From NCBI GenBank assembly GCA_902805555.1, contig CADCSY010000092.1:35923-99922 (forward strand): 64,000 nt of DNA. Reading direction: 5' to 3'. Origin of the DNA: an uncultured Acidimicrobiales bacterium (GTDB lineage: Bacteria > Actinomycetota > Acidimicrobiia > Acidimicrobiales > CADCSY01). The notes beneath the pieces were generated by a model, which worked only from the letters and a program-made list of their open reading frames with translations, was not told the DNA's origin and made no database searches. How positions within the stretch are numbered: position 1 is the first letter of the stretch; every line of letters starts with the position of its first letter. The position numbers were made by a program, and so were the translations under genes. Below, one piece after another: positions 15,897 through 24,007 of this stretch.

Positions 15897-15954
15897 ATCC
15901 TCCTCGGTCGAAGGCGAGGGACACGCCTCCGGCTCCACCAGTCGTGGGGGGACG

Positions 15955-16821
15955 GTGGACGCCGGTCCCCTGCGCGACCTCCTGACCGCCTGCGCCGGGG
16001 TCTTCACCGGAGCGCTCTCCGGGGCGTTCGGTGTCGGCGGCGCGGTGATCTCGACGCCGGCCATCCGCGCGCTCGGCGTGCCCGCCAGCCTGGCCGTCGG
16101 CACCACCCTCCCGTCGATCCTGCCCAGTGCCGTGGCCGGGGCCCTGCGGTACCGGCGGGAGGGGCTGATCGACGGCCAGGCCGTGCTGCTGACCGTGCCG
16201 GTGGGCCTCGTGGCCGCAGTCGCAGGTGCGGTCGTCTCGGAGGTTGTCCCGGGGGAGGGCCACCTGCTCATGCTCCTCACCTCGGTCCTGCTGGCGGTCA
16301 CCTCGATCCGCATGGCGCGCCACGAGCCCGCACCGTCGGGGAGCCACGGCTCCGAGCCGGTGGTCGGTGGCGCCGAGCCCGGCCCGATGGTCCCGGTGCC
16401 GGCCGAGACCGGCGATCCCGCTCCTGCGGCACCCCACCACGGTCGCGGCCGCGCCCCGGCCTTCGCCGCCGTGGGGGCGGCGGCGGGACTGCTCTCCGGG
16501 CTCCTCGGGGTCGGGGGCGGGATCGTGATGGTCCCCGGGTTCACCCAGGTCGCAGGACTCTCGATCAAGTCGGCGATCGCCACCTCGCTCGTCTGCGTCG
16601 CCGCGCTGGCCATCCCCGGCACGGTCACCCACGCCGTGCTCGGCAACATCGACTGGCGGGCGGCCGCCTTCCTCACGCTCACCGTGATCCCCGGCTCCCG
16701 GCTCGGCGTGGCCGCCACCCTCAGGGCGAGCGAACGGGCCCTGCGAACGAGCGTCGCCGGCCTCCTCGGGGTGGTCGCGGTCGTCTACGCCGGCGGTGAG
16801 CTGGCGAGCCTCCTGCGGTGA
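15955..16821 (+). CDS. TauE/SafE-family membrane permease
   Basis: A 288-residue membrane protein with two repeated halves of about four spans each. The paired signatures are GVFTGALSGAFGVGGAVISTPA and GLLSGLLGVGGGIVMVPGF, typical of TauE/SafE (DUF81) proteins that export sulfite, sulfoacetate or related anions. A Pro/Gly-rich cytosolic linker (~125-165) joins the halves. It starts at GTG 15955 after a GGGGG run. The sulfite-oxidase-like gene at 46 kb is far away, so no substrate link can be claimed. Confidence 0.85.
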   Translation: MDAGPLRDLLTACAGVFTGALSGAFGVGGAVISTPAIRALGVPASLAVGTTLPSILPSAVAGALRYRREGLIDGQAVLLTVPVGLVAAVAGAVVSEVVPGEGHLLMLLTSVLLAVTSIRMARHEPAPSGSHGSEPVVGGAEPGPMVPVPAETGDPAPAAPHHGRGRAPAFAAVGAAAGLLSGLLGVGGGIVMVPGFTQVAGLSIKSAIATSLVCVAALAIPGTVTHAVLGNIDWRAAAFLTLTVIPGSRLGVAATLRASERALRTSVAGLLGVVAVVYAGGELASLLR

Positions 16822-16873
16822 GACCGGGAGGGTCGGGCCGCAGCCGTCGTCCCCCGCCCTGCTCGGCCCCGGA

Positions 16874-16892
16874 ACCGGCGCCGGGCGCCGGT
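16874..16892. terminator. bidirectional hairpin terminator
   Basis: ACCGGCG (16874-16880), loop CCGGG, and CGCCGGT (16886-16892) form a stem between the convergent permease and uracil-DNA glycosylase genes. Confidence 0.65.
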
Positions 16893-16894
16893 CC

Positions 16895-17635
16895 TCAGGC
16901 ACCCAGCTCCCGCGCCCGGGTGAAGACGGCGTCGAGCATGGCCTCGGTCAACGTCCCCGTGAAGGTGTTCTGCTGGCTCGGGTGGTACGAGCCCAGCAGC
17001 GTCCGGCCCCCCGGGAGGGGGTGCTCGGCCAGGTGCCCGAAGCGGGGTCGAGGTCGCACGTCGAGCGCTCCGGCCACCACCTGCGAGGCGAAGGCACCGA
17101 GCACGACGACGACACGGACCGACGTGAGCAGGCGCAGCTCGCGGCGGAGGTACGGGAGGCAGGTGTCGCGCTCGGCCGGCGTCGGCTTGTTGGCGGGAGG
17201 GGCGCAGCGGACGGCTGCGTTGACCCACGCCCCCGTGAGCGTCAGCCCGTCGTCCCGCGCCACGCTGGTGGACTGGTTCGCGTAGCCGGCGCGGTGCATG
17301 GCCCGGTAGAGCCAGTCGGCGCTGCGGTCGCCGGTGAAGACGCGCCCGGTGCGGTTGCCACCGTGCGCGGCGGGGGCCAGGCCCACCACCAGCAGGCGGG
17401 CCCCCGGGTCGCCGAACCCGGGGAGGGGCCGTCCCCAGTAGTCGTCGGTGGCGAAGGAGGCGCGCTTCGCCGTCGCCGTCTCCTCCCGCCACGCCACCAG
17501 CCGAGGACAGGCGAAGCAGGTGGTGATCTCCCGGTCGATGCGCTCGAGGCTGTCTCCCGGCACCTCGTCGGAGGGTGGTGCGACGTGGTCGTCGGGCTCC
17601 GTCCCGAAGCGCCAGCCCAGGTGCGGATCGGCCAT
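16895..17635 (-). CDS. family-5 uracil-DNA glycosylase (UDGb-like)
   Basis: A 246-residue repair enzyme. Motif A, GLAPAAHGGNRTGRVFTGD (about 86-104), is diagnostic of family 5. The catalytic region lacks the Asp of family 1, as expected. Motif B is in LLGSYHPSQQNTF. Four cysteines (C40, C43 and two more in AAVRCAPPANKPTPAERDTC) can bind the 4Fe-4S cluster found in this family. It removes uracil and deaminated purines from DNA. ATG 17635 is chosen because TACCGT lies 7 nt before it. Its start codon is only 23 bp from that of the divergent phosphatase. Confidence 0.9.
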   Translation of the reverse strand: MADPHLGWRFGTEPDDHVAPPSDEVPGDSLERIDREITTCFACPRLVAWREETATAKRASFATDDYWGRPLPGFGDPGARLLVVGLAPAAHGGNRTGRVFTGDRSADWLYRAMHRAGYANQSTSVARDDGLTLTGAWVNAAVRCAPPANKPTPAERDTCLPYLRRELRLLTSVRVVVVLGAFASQVVAGALDVRPRPRFGHLAEHPLPGGRTLLGSYHPSQQNTFTGTLTEAMLDAVFTRARELGA

Positions 17636-17642
17636 CGGCCCC

Positions 17643-17652
17643 ACGGTAGGTT
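17643..17652. promoter_or_regulatory. overlapping divergent -10 elements
   Basis: Minus-strand TACCGT (17648-17643) serves the glycosylase. Plus-strand TAGGTT (17647-17652) serves the phosphatase. The two share bases 17647-17648, so polymerase can occupy only one at a time. Confidence 0.6.
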
Positions 17653-17658
17653 GACCCG

Positions 17659-18315
17659 ATCGCCGCCCGAGCCCCCCGCCCCAAGCCGCCCCCGTCGACG
17701 CTCGTCCTGCTGGTCCGCCACGGCCAGACGCCGACCACGGGCAAGACGCTGCCCGGCCGGGCGCCGGGCCTGCACCTGGCGGAGAGCGGCGTGGCCCAGG
17801 CCGAAGCCGTGGCCGAGCGGCTCGCCGCGCTGAAGCGGGTCGATGCGGTGTACGCGTCGCCGCTCGAGCGGACGAGGGAGACCGCGAAGCCGATCGGCAA
17901 GGCGAGAGGCGTGCGGGTGGCGATCGACCGTGGGCTCCTCGAGTGCGACTTCGGCGAGTGGACCGGTGGTGAGCTCAAGGCGCTGTCGAAGCTGCCGGCG
18001 TGGACGACGGTCCAGCGCTACCCCAGCGGCTTCCGGTTCCCGGGCGGCGAGTCCTTCGCCGAGATGCAGGCACGCATCACCGGCTCGCTGGCGGCACTGG
18101 TCGAGCGCCATGCCGGCGGCGTCGTCGTCGCCGTCTCCCACGCCGACCCGATCAAGGCGGCTGTCGCCTCCGCCCTCGGGACCCACCTCGACCTGTTCCA
18201 GCGGATCGTCATCTCCCCGTGCTCGGTCACAGCCATCAGCTACGGCCCGTCCGGGCCGACCGTGCTCACCGTGAACTCCGTCACCGGGCAGCTCAGCGAG
18301 CTGGCGCCGTCGTGA
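17659..18315 (+). CDS. histidine phosphatase (MSMEG_4193-type phosphomutase) with a non-standard start
   Basis: A ~218-residue phosphoglycerate-mutase-fold protein. The catalytic LVLLVRHGQT (RHG at about 20-22) is followed by ASPLERTRETA, CDFGEWTGGELKAL and VVVAVSHADPIKA, the second catalytic histidine. No ATG, GTG or TTG exists in frame between the upstream TAG (17647) and the RHG motif; the first GTG is at 17791, past the active site. ATC 17659 lies 6 nt after TAGGTT, exactly where leaderless starts occur here, so I propose initiation there. The gene heads the conserved actinobacterial set with DUF3090 and an SCO1664-family kinase-like protein. The substrate is unknown. Confidence 0.75.
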   Translation: MAARAPRPKPPPSTLVLLVRHGQTPTTGKTLPGRAPGLHLAESGVAQAEAVAERLAALKRVDAVYASPLERTRETAKPIGKARGVRVAIDRGLLECDFGEWTGGELKALSKLPAWTTVQRYPSGFRFPGGESFAEMQARITGSLAALVERHAGGVVVAVSHADPIKAAVASALGTHLDLFQRIVISPCSVTAISYGPSGPTVLTVNSVTGQLSELAPS

Positions 18316-18382
18316 CCGGACCCCACCGCCCCACGCCGGGCCCGGGCCCGCTCGTCGGAGCCGCAGGCGAGGTGGGCCCGAC

Positions 18383-18904
18383 GTGAGCAGCTCGTTCGAC
18401 CTCACCGAGGTCGACCGGTTCACCGCCGGCGCCGTCGGGCCCCCCGGTGCCCGGGTCTTCTACCTGCAGGCGGTGGCCGGCACCCAGGTCGTGACGCTGC
18501 GGCTCGAGAAGGCCCAGGTGGCGGCCATGGCCCAGTACCTCTCGGAGATGCTCGTCGACCTCGCCACGCCCGCCCCAGGCGAGGTGCCGGGGGACCTCGA
18601 GCTCGTGGAGCCGGTCGTCGCGGAGTGGATCGTCGGCCAGCTGGGCGTGGTGTTCGACGATGACCGCGACCGGCTCCTCATCAGGGCCGAGGAGGTGGGT
18701 GAGCTCGACGAGGAGGGTGAGCCGATCCCCGACCCCGACGCCGGCGTGGCCCGGTTCACCCTCACGCGCGGGCAGGTCGTGGGGTTCGTCGTGCGGGCCG
18801 CCACACTGGTCGCTGCCGGCCGCCCGCCGTGCCCGCTCTGCGGGCGACCGCTCGACCCCGAAGGCCACGTGTGCATCAAGACGAACGGGCACAAGCCGCA
18901 CTGA
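18383..18904 (+). CDS. DUF3090 family protein
   Basis: A 173-residue protein of the DUF3090 (TIGR03847-type) family. Features are the N-terminal SFDLTEVDRFTAGAVGPPGARVF, a central helix QVAAMAQYLSEMLVDL, and a C-terminal zinc-ribbon-like C-x2-C...C (CPLCGRPLDPEGHVC). The function is not established. In many actinobacteria it lies between the histidine phosphatase and the SCO1664-family gene, as here. It starts at GTG 18383, 67 nt after the phosphatase, and is followed by the next start within 2 nt, so the cluster is an operon. Confidence 0.88.
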   Translation: MSSSFDLTEVDRFTAGAVGPPGARVFYLQAVAGTQVVTLRLEKAQVAAMAQYLSEMLVDLATPAPGEVPGDLELVEPVVAEWIVGQLGVVFDDDRDRLLIRAEEVGELDEEGEPIPDPDAGVARFTLTRGQVVGFVVRAATLVAAGRPPCPLCGRPLDPEGHVCIKTNGHKPH

Positions 18905-18906
18905 CG

Positions 18907-19587
18907 TTGCTCCGCGAGGGCGAGCTCGAGATCAAGGGCCGCATGCCGTGGAGCTCCAACGGCACCTACCTCGTCGGCGTCACCTGCGGTGCCGACACCG
19001 GCTTCGCCGTCTACAAGCCCGGTCGCGGGGAGCGCCCCCTCTGGGACTTCCCCCGCGGGCTGTACCGGCGGGAGGCGGCCGCCTGGGTCCTCTCCGAGCT
19101 GCTCGGGTGGGGGCTCGTGCCGGAGACGGTCGTGCGTGACGGCCCGCTGGGCGAGGGCTCCGTGCAGCGCTTCGTGGAGGCCGACTTCGAGCAGCACTAC
19201 TTCACGCTCGTGGAGGACGAGTCCACCCACGACACGTTCCGCGCCATGGCTGCGTTCGACATCGTGGCCAACAACACCGACCGCAAGTCGGGCCACTGCC
19301 TCCGCTCCCCTGCGGACGGTCGCATCTACGGGATCGACAACGGGTTGTGCTTCCACCCCGACCCGAAGGTCCGCACCGTGATCTGGGAGTTCGGCGGCGA
19401 GCCCATCGCCCCGGCCCTCCTCGAGGACCTCAGGCGGCTCCCGTCCGTGCTGCCGGGCGACCTGACCCCGCTGCTCGACCAGGAGGAGCTCGACGGGGTG
19501 GCGGCGAGGGCGGAGCGGCTGGTCCGGCACGGCGAGCTCCCGGAGGCCGATCCCTCGGGCCGCTGCTACCCCTGGCCCCTCGTCTGA
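18907..19587 (+). CDS. SCO1664-family kinase-like protein
   Basis: A 226-residue protein of the SCO1664 (TIGR03843) family, related to PI3/PI4-kinase folds. The N-terminal MPWSSNGTYLVGV and VYKPGRGERPLWDFP match a nucleotide-binding lobe with Lys in YKP. The catalytic-loop-like FDIVANNTDRKSGHCL and metal-binding IYGIDNGLCFH follow. The substrate is unknown. TTG 18907 is used as start; a CTG at 18901 overlapping the DUF3090 stop is the alternative. Coupling to the two preceding genes suggests one shared process. No mycothiol gene is adjacent. Confidence 0.83.
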   Translation: MLREGELEIKGRMPWSSNGTYLVGVTCGADTGFAVYKPGRGERPLWDFPRGLYRREAAAWVLSELLGWGLVPETVVRDGPLGEGSVQRFVEADFEQHYFTLVEDESTHDTFRAMAAFDIVANNTDRKSGHCLRSPADGRIYGIDNGLCFHPDPKVRTVIWEFGGEPIAPALLEDLRRLPSVLPGDLTPLLDQEELDGVAARAERLVRHGELPEADPSGRCYPWPLV

Positions 19588-19590
19588 GCC

Positions 19591-19616
19591 CGGAGGCGCC
19601 CGACGCCCGACCTCCG
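19591..19616. terminator. hairpin between convergent genes
   Basis: CGGAGG (19591-19596) and CCTCCG (19611-19616) form a 6-bp stem with a 14-nt loop in the 33-bp gap before the oxidase gene. Confidence 0.45.
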
Positions 19617-19620
19617 TGGG

Positions 19621-20931
19621 TCAGCCGACGCGGCCGAGGACCCGGTCCGTGTACGCGTTGGCGAACGTGCCCTCGGGGTCGAGCCGGCGGCGGACCGCCT
19701 GCGCCTCGTCCCACCCCGGGTACCGGGGAGCGAGGGTGGCCGCCGTCTGGTGGTGGAGCTTGCCCCAGTGGGGCCTCCCCCCGACGCCGTCCATGATGTC
19801 CTCGACGGCGCCGAAGTACTCGGCGTGGTCCATGCCCTGGTACATGTGGACCGCCACGTAGCAGGTGTCCCGCCCCGAGGACGGGCTGAGGGGGATGTCG
19901 TCTGCGGCGACGAAGCGCACCTCCACCGGGAAGCTGATGAGGAGGCCGCGGCGCTTCACCATGTCCCGCAGCTCGCGCACCACCTGCGCCCCCGCCGCCC
20001 GGGGCACGGCGTACTCCATCTCGTAGAACCTGACGTAGCGGGGGCTGGCGAACACCTTGTCGCTGCGGTCGACGTACTCCACGCGCCCGGTGGAGGGGAT
20101 GGCCCGGGTCAGGCGGGGGATGGACTCAGGGCGGCGGCGACCGAAGCGACAGGCGGCGCCGAAGGCGAGGTTGGCCAGCAGCACGTCGTCCCGGAACGAG
20201 TGCCACCTCGATCGTGGCGCCCGCTCGCGGTCGGTGCGGTTGTTCGTCTTGGTCAGCGCCCAGCCGGTGTGGGGCACCCAGTAGAACTCGAAGTGGTCGG
20301 CCCCCGAGACGTGGTCGTCGAGCGCCTCGAGCACGGCGTCGACGCGGAGTGGCTCCTCCACCACGTGCAGGTCGAAGGCGGGGACGGTGGCGAGGGTGAC
20401 GGTCGACATGAGCCCGAGGGCGCCCACACCGACCCGCGCTGCCTTGAACACCTCGGGCTCCTCGTCCGCCGAGCACTCGACGATCGACCCGTCGCCGGTG
20501 ACGAGGCGCATGCCGCGCACCTGCGTGGCGAGGTTGCCGAGCCGCTCACCCGTGCCGTGGGTGGCGGTGGAGATGGCGCCCGCCACGGTCTGGTAGGCGA
20601 TGTCGCCGAGGTTCGGCAGCGCCAGGCCGGAGGTGGCGAGGGTCGCGTTGAGGGCGGAGAGGGTCATGCCCGCCTGCACCGTGACGAGCCCCGCGGGCCG
20701 GTCGATGCGCACGACGCTGCCGTAGCGACCGGGGCGGACGAGGTGCCCATCGGTCAGGGCGGCGCCCGTGAAGCTGTGGCCGGACCCGACCATCTTCACC
20801 CGCTCGCCCCGGCCGGCCGCCAGCTTGACGACGGCAGCGAGCTCGTCCTCGGAGGAGGGCTCGTGGACCTCGCTCGGCACGCACGCCTGGTTCCCGGCCC
20901 AGTTCCGCCACCGCACCTTCGTCGACCTCAT
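19621..20931 (-). CDS. FAD-linked sugar-1,4-lactone oxidase
   Basis: A 436-residue VAO-family flavoprotein resembling D-arabinono-/L-gulono-1,4-lactone oxidases. The N-terminal FAD domain has VKMVGSGHSFTGAALTDGHLV, where the GHS histidine is the usual FAD-contact site, and GAISTATHGTGERLGNL. The C-terminal ALO domain contains YRVFYEME-like YVRFYEMEYAVPR and ends in HWGKLHH and GTFANAYTDRVLG, both typical. It oxidises aldonolactones with oxygen or another acceptor. The ATG at 20931 follows TAACCT by 6 nt. No pathway genes adjoin it, so its physiological sugar is uncertain. Confidence 0.88.
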   Translation of the reverse strand: MRSTKVRWRNWAGNQACVPSEVHEPSSEDELAAVVKLAAGRGERVKMVGSGHSFTGAALTDGHLVRPGRYGSVVRIDRPAGLVTVQAGMTLSALNATLATSGLALPNLGDIAYQTVAGAISTATHGTGERLGNLATQVRGMRLVTGDGSIVECSADEEPEVFKAARVGVGALGLMSTVTLATVPAFDLHVVEEPLRVDAVLEALDDHVSGADHFEFYWVPHTGWALTKTNNRTDRERAPRSRWHSFRDDVLLANLAFGAACRFGRRRPESIPRLTRAIPSTGRVEYVDRSDKVFASPRYVRFYEMEYAVPRAAGAQVVRELRDMVKRRGLLISFPVEVRFVAADDIPLSPSSGRDTCYVAVHMYQGMDHAEYFGAVEDIMDGVGGRPHWGKLHHQTAATLAPRYPGWDEAQAVRRRLDPEGTFANAYTDRVLGRVG

Positions 20932-20937
20932 CGCCGC

Positions 20938-20943
20938 AGGTTA
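20938..20943 (-). promoter_or_regulatory. -10 element of a leaderless promoter
   Basis: Minus-strand TAACCT lies 6 nt before the ATG at 20931. Confidence 0.5.
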
Positions 20944-20994
20944 CGTGCAGGAGCACCGCTGCGCAGCGGGCCGGACAGCCGTGGGCGCGGACGA

Positions 20995-21014
20995 CCCCCG
21001 GCTGCAGCCGGGGG
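20995..21014. terminator. terminator of the etfBA operon
   Basis: CCCCCGGC (20995-21002), loop TGCA, and GCCGGGGG (21007-21014) form a perfect 8-bp stem 42 nt beyond the etfA stop. Confidence 0.72.
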
Positions 21015-21056
21015 CCGTGGCACTCGTCGTCCGGGGACCGGGGTGGCCCTCCGCGG

Positions 21057-22010
21057 CTAGCGGCCCTGCAGCGCCTCGATCAGCTTGGGAACGACCTTGT
21101 GGACGTCGCCGACGATGCCGAGGTCGGCGATGCCGAAGATCGGGGCCTCGGGGTCCTTGTTGATGGCGATGATGGTCTTCGAGCCCTTCATGCCGACCAT
21201 GTGCTGGGTGGCGCCCGAGATGCCGACGGCGATGTAGACGTTCGGCTTGACGACCTTGCCGGTCTGGCCGACCTGGTAGCTGTAGGGCACCCAACCGGCG
21301 TCGACGATGGCTCGGCTGGCGCCGGGCGCACCCTTCAGCAGCTTGGCCAGGCTCTCGACCATGTCGTACTTCGCGGCCTCGCCGAGCCCGCGGCCCCCGG
21401 CGACCACGAGGGCGGCCTCGTCGAGGATCGGCCCGGAGTGCTCCTCGACGTGGCGCTCGTGCACGGTGACCTGACCCTGCTCGGTCGGCTCGGCCGCCAC
21501 GACCTGGGCGGTGGCGGCACCGCCGGGCTCGGCCGCGAACGACTTCGGCCGGAAGCTGGCCAGGTGCGGGGGCTCGCAGCGGAACGCGGTGGTCAGGTTG
21601 GTGCTGCCACCGAAGATCGACGAGGTCACCCGGACCTCGTCGCCCTCCACGCTGATGTCGTTGTTGTTGGTGAGCACCGGGCGGTCGAGCGCCACCGACA
21701 GGCGGGCGAGGACGTCACGGCCGTCGTAGGTGGAGCCGAACATGATGAGGTCGGGCGCGTTGCCCGCCTGCACCTGCGCGGCCATGGCCGAGGCGACGGG
21801 GATCCCCTGCAGGCCCTCGGTCGCCACGCTGTAGACGGTGCTGACCCCGTACTGGCCGAGCTCAGCGGCCACTGCCTCGGCGTTCTCACCGGCGTAGAAC
21901 GCCTCGACCTTGTCGGCCAGGCTGCGGGCCTTGGTGAGCAGCTCGAGGGTGATCGACGACGGCTTGTCGGCTCCCACCTCGGCGTGGACCCAGATCGTGT
22001 TGAGAGCCAT
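21057..22010 (-). CDS. etfA: electron transfer flavoprotein, alpha subunit
   Basis: A 317-residue ETF alpha subunit. The C-terminal FAD domain has [18 protein letters not shown], the [36 protein letters not shown] core, and [26 protein letters not shown]. With EtfB it binds FAD and AMP and carries electrons from the acyl-CoA dehydrogenases to ETF:quinone oxidoreductase. It follows etfB with only 2 nt between stop and start, so the two are co-translated. Its length is usual for the family. Confidence 0.95.
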   Translation of the reverse strand: MALNTIWVHAEVGADKPSSITLELLTKARSLADKVEAFYAGENAEAVAAELGQYGVSTVYSVATEGLQGIPVASAMAAQVQAGNAPDLIMFGSTYDGRDVLARLSVALDRPVLTNNNDISVEGDEVRVTSSIFGGSTNLTTAFRCEPPHLASFRPKSFAAEPGGAATAQVVAAEPTEQGQVTVHERHVEEHSGPILDEAALVVAGGRGLGEAAKYDMVESLAKLLKGAPGASRAIVDAGWVPYSYQVGQTGKVVKPNVYIAVGISGATQHMVGMKGSKTIIAINKDPEAPIFGIADLGIVGDVHKVVPKLIEALQGR

Positions 22011-22012
22011 GG

Positions 22013-22792
22013 TCAGAGCACCTTCTGCGTCTCGAGGAACTGGACGATCTTGAGGTGCGACTCGCCGTCGTCCTCGACGATCTCGCCTGCCTGGCGCTCC
22101 TCCGCCGCGGTGACGGCCACGATCTCCTGGCGGGCGCCCGCTTCGCCGACCTGGTCGGCGCCGAGGCCGAGGTCGGCGACGGTGATGGTGTCGACGGGCT
22201 TGGACTTCGCCGCCATGATCCCCTTGAACGACGGGTACCGGGGCTCGACGACGCCGGCCGTCACCGAGATGAGCGCCGGGAGGGGGGCGGAGACCTCGTC
22301 GTAGCCGGCCTCGGTCTGGCGGTCCACCTTGGCGGTGCCGTCGGCGATCTCGATGCTCTTTGCGAAGGTGATCGACGGGAAGCCGAGGAGGGCGGCGATC
22401 TGCTCGGGCACCGTGCCCGTGTAGCCGTCGCTCGACTCGGTGGCGGCGATGACGAGCTCGGGCTCGGCCCGCTTGATGGCGGCGGCGAGGACCTTGGCGG
22501 TGCCGAGGGCGTCGGAGCCGGCGAGCGACGGGTCGCTCACGAGGATCGCCTTGGCGGCGCCCATGGCGAGGCCGGTGCGCAGGCCGGACGACTCGTTGTT
22601 CGGCGCCATGGAGACGAGGGTGACGTCACCGCCGCCGGCAGCCGTGACGAGCTGGAGCGCCATCTCCACGCCATAGGCGTCGGAGTCGTCGAGGATGAGC
22701 TTGCCATCGCGCTTCAGGTAGTTCGTCGAGGGATCGAGGGCGCCCGGCGTCGCCGGGTCGGGGATCTGCTTCACGCAGACGACGACGTTCAT
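22013..22792 (-). CDS. etfB: electron transfer flavoprotein, beta subunit
   Basis: A 259-residue ETF beta subunit: N-terminal MNVVVCVKQIPDPATPG, central DDSDAYGVEMALQL, and the family-signature region containing GTVPEQIAALLGFPSITFAK and VEPRYPSFKGIMAAKSKPVD. It forms the heterodimer with EtfA. The ATG at 22792 has GGAGGGGAGG upstream, a strong ribosome site, in contrast to the leaderless genes nearby. It is the first gene of a two-gene operon, which serves the many acyl-CoA dehydrogenases in this window. Confidence 0.95.
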   Translation of the reverse strand: MNVVVCVKQIPDPATPGALDPSTNYLKRDGKLILDDSDAYGVEMALQLVTAAGGGDVTLVSMAPNNESSGLRTGLAMGAAKAILVSDPSLAGSDALGTAKVLAAAIKRAEPELVIAATESSDGYTGTVPEQIAALLGFPSITFAKSIEIADGTAKVDRQTEAGYDEVSAPLPALISVTAGVVEPRYPSFKGIMAAKSKPVDTITVADLGLGADQVGEAGARQEIVAVTAAEERQAGEIVEDDGESHLKIVQFLETQKVL

Positions 22793-22877
22793 GGGGCCAT
22801 CCTCCCCTCCGGGGCCGGACGTGCCAAATCCTGCCGGCGGGCCCGAGGCCCCCGGACGGCGCCCCGGGACGCGCTGG

Positions 22878-22883
22878 TAGGTT
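22878..22883 (+). promoter_or_regulatory. -10 element placing a leaderless TTG start
   Basis: TAGGTT ends 7 nt before TTG 22891. The spacing confirms that this rare codon, not an internal ATG, opens the lipid-kinase gene. Confidence 0.6.
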
Positions 22884-22890
22884 CCCGCGC

Positions 22891-23805
22891 TTGCGCCTCC
22901 TCTTCATCGTGAACTCCTCGGCGTCCTCGGTGACGGCGAGGGGGCGGGTGGTGATCCAGAAGGCCCTGGCCGCCGACCACGACGTGACGCTGGCGGAGAC
23001 GAGCCGGCGCGGCCACGCCACCCGCCTGGCGCAGGGCGCGGCCAACGTCGGGGTCGAGGTGGTGGCGGTGCTCGGCGGCGACGGGACCCTCAACGAGGCC
23101 GCCAACGGCCTGGCCGGCACCGAGACGGCCCTCGCGGTCCTGCCCGGCGGCTCCACCAACGTCTTCGCCCGGACGATGGGCCTGCCGAACGACCCGATCG
23201 AGGCCACCGGGGACCTGCTCGGGGCGCTCGCCAGGGGTGCGGTCGAACCCGTCGGGCTCGGGTCCGTGAACGGCCGGTACTTCCTGTTCCACGTCGGCCT
23301 CGGCTTCGACGCCGAGGTGGTGCGCCAGGTGGAGCGGCGGTCGGCGCTGAAGCGCTACGCCGGGCACCCCCTCTTCGTGTACGCCGGCTTCACCTCCTGG
23401 TTCCGGCACTACGACCGGTCCCGGCCCCGCTTCGCCGTCCACCACGAGGACGGCAGCGTCGTGGACGACGGCCGCTTCGCCCTCGTCCTCAACACGAACC
23501 CGTACACCTACCTGGGCAACCGACCCCTGCAGGTGGCGCCCGAGGCGACCCTCGAGCGTGGCCTCGCCTCCCTCACCCTACGGACGCTGGCGCTGCCGAC
23601 CTTCGCCACCGTGATCGTCTCGGTGCTCGGCACCGGGCATCGGGCCAGGGCCCACCGCCTCGTCGACTACCGCAGCGACGTCGGCGGGCTGCGGGTGGTC
23701 GGCCACGGCCCGTTCCCCTACCAGGTCGACGGCGACTTCCTCGGCGAGACGAGCGAGCTCCACCTCCGCCACGAGCGCGACATCCTCCGCCTCGTCCGCC
23801 CGTAG
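22891..23805 (+). CDS. diacylglycerol/sphingosine-kinase-family lipid kinase
   Basis: A 304-residue DAGK-catalytic-domain protein. The ATP-binding signature is VVAVLGGDGTLNEAANGL (GGDGT), followed by ALAVLPGGSTNVFARTMGLP and GLGFDAEVVRQVE. The C-terminal domain has the PYQVDGDFLGETSELHL motif found in YegS/DgkB-like kinases. It would phosphorylate a lipid alcohol at the inner membrane face. It starts at a leaderless TTG and is divergent from etfB. Two copies of a small hairpin overlap and follow its stop. Confidence 0.9.
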   Translation: MRLLFIVNSSASSVTARGRVVIQKALAADHDVTLAETSRRGHATRLAQGAANVGVEVVAVLGGDGTLNEAANGLAGTETALAVLPGGSTNVFARTMGLPNDPIEATGDLLGALARGAVEPVGLGSVNGRYFLFHVGLGFDAEVVRQVERRSALKRYAGHPLFVYAGFTSWFRHYDRSRPRFAVHHEDGSVVDDGRFALVLNTNPYTYLGNRPLQVAPEATLERGLASLTLRTLALPTFATVIVSVLGTGHRARAHRLVDYRSDVGGLRVVGHGPFPYQVDGDFLGETSELHLRHERDILRLVRP

Positions 23806-23835
23806 GGCGGCGACGGGAGGCCGCCCGTAGGGCGG
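23796..23835. repeat. two copies of a 25-bp hairpin repeat, probably terminators
   Basis: CCGCCC-GTA-GGGCGG occurs at 23796-23810 and 23821-23835 within a directly repeated ~25-bp unit. A decayed third copy lies near 23847. They sit at the end of the lipid-kinase gene. The remaining ~170 bp up to the convergent GDPD gene show no gene. Confidence 0.55.
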
Positions 23836-24007
23836 CGACGGGCAGGCCGCCGACAGGGCGGCAAACGTGCGGCGCCCGTGGCGCGACGGCGGACCAGGCA
23901 GCTCGTCGACCGGCGCCGGGCCCCCGCCCGGAGGGGCGGCACCAGCACGCTCCGTGCGGTTCGAGGGGGCCAGCACGGACCCGGAGCCGGACCCGGAGCC
24001 GATGGGG

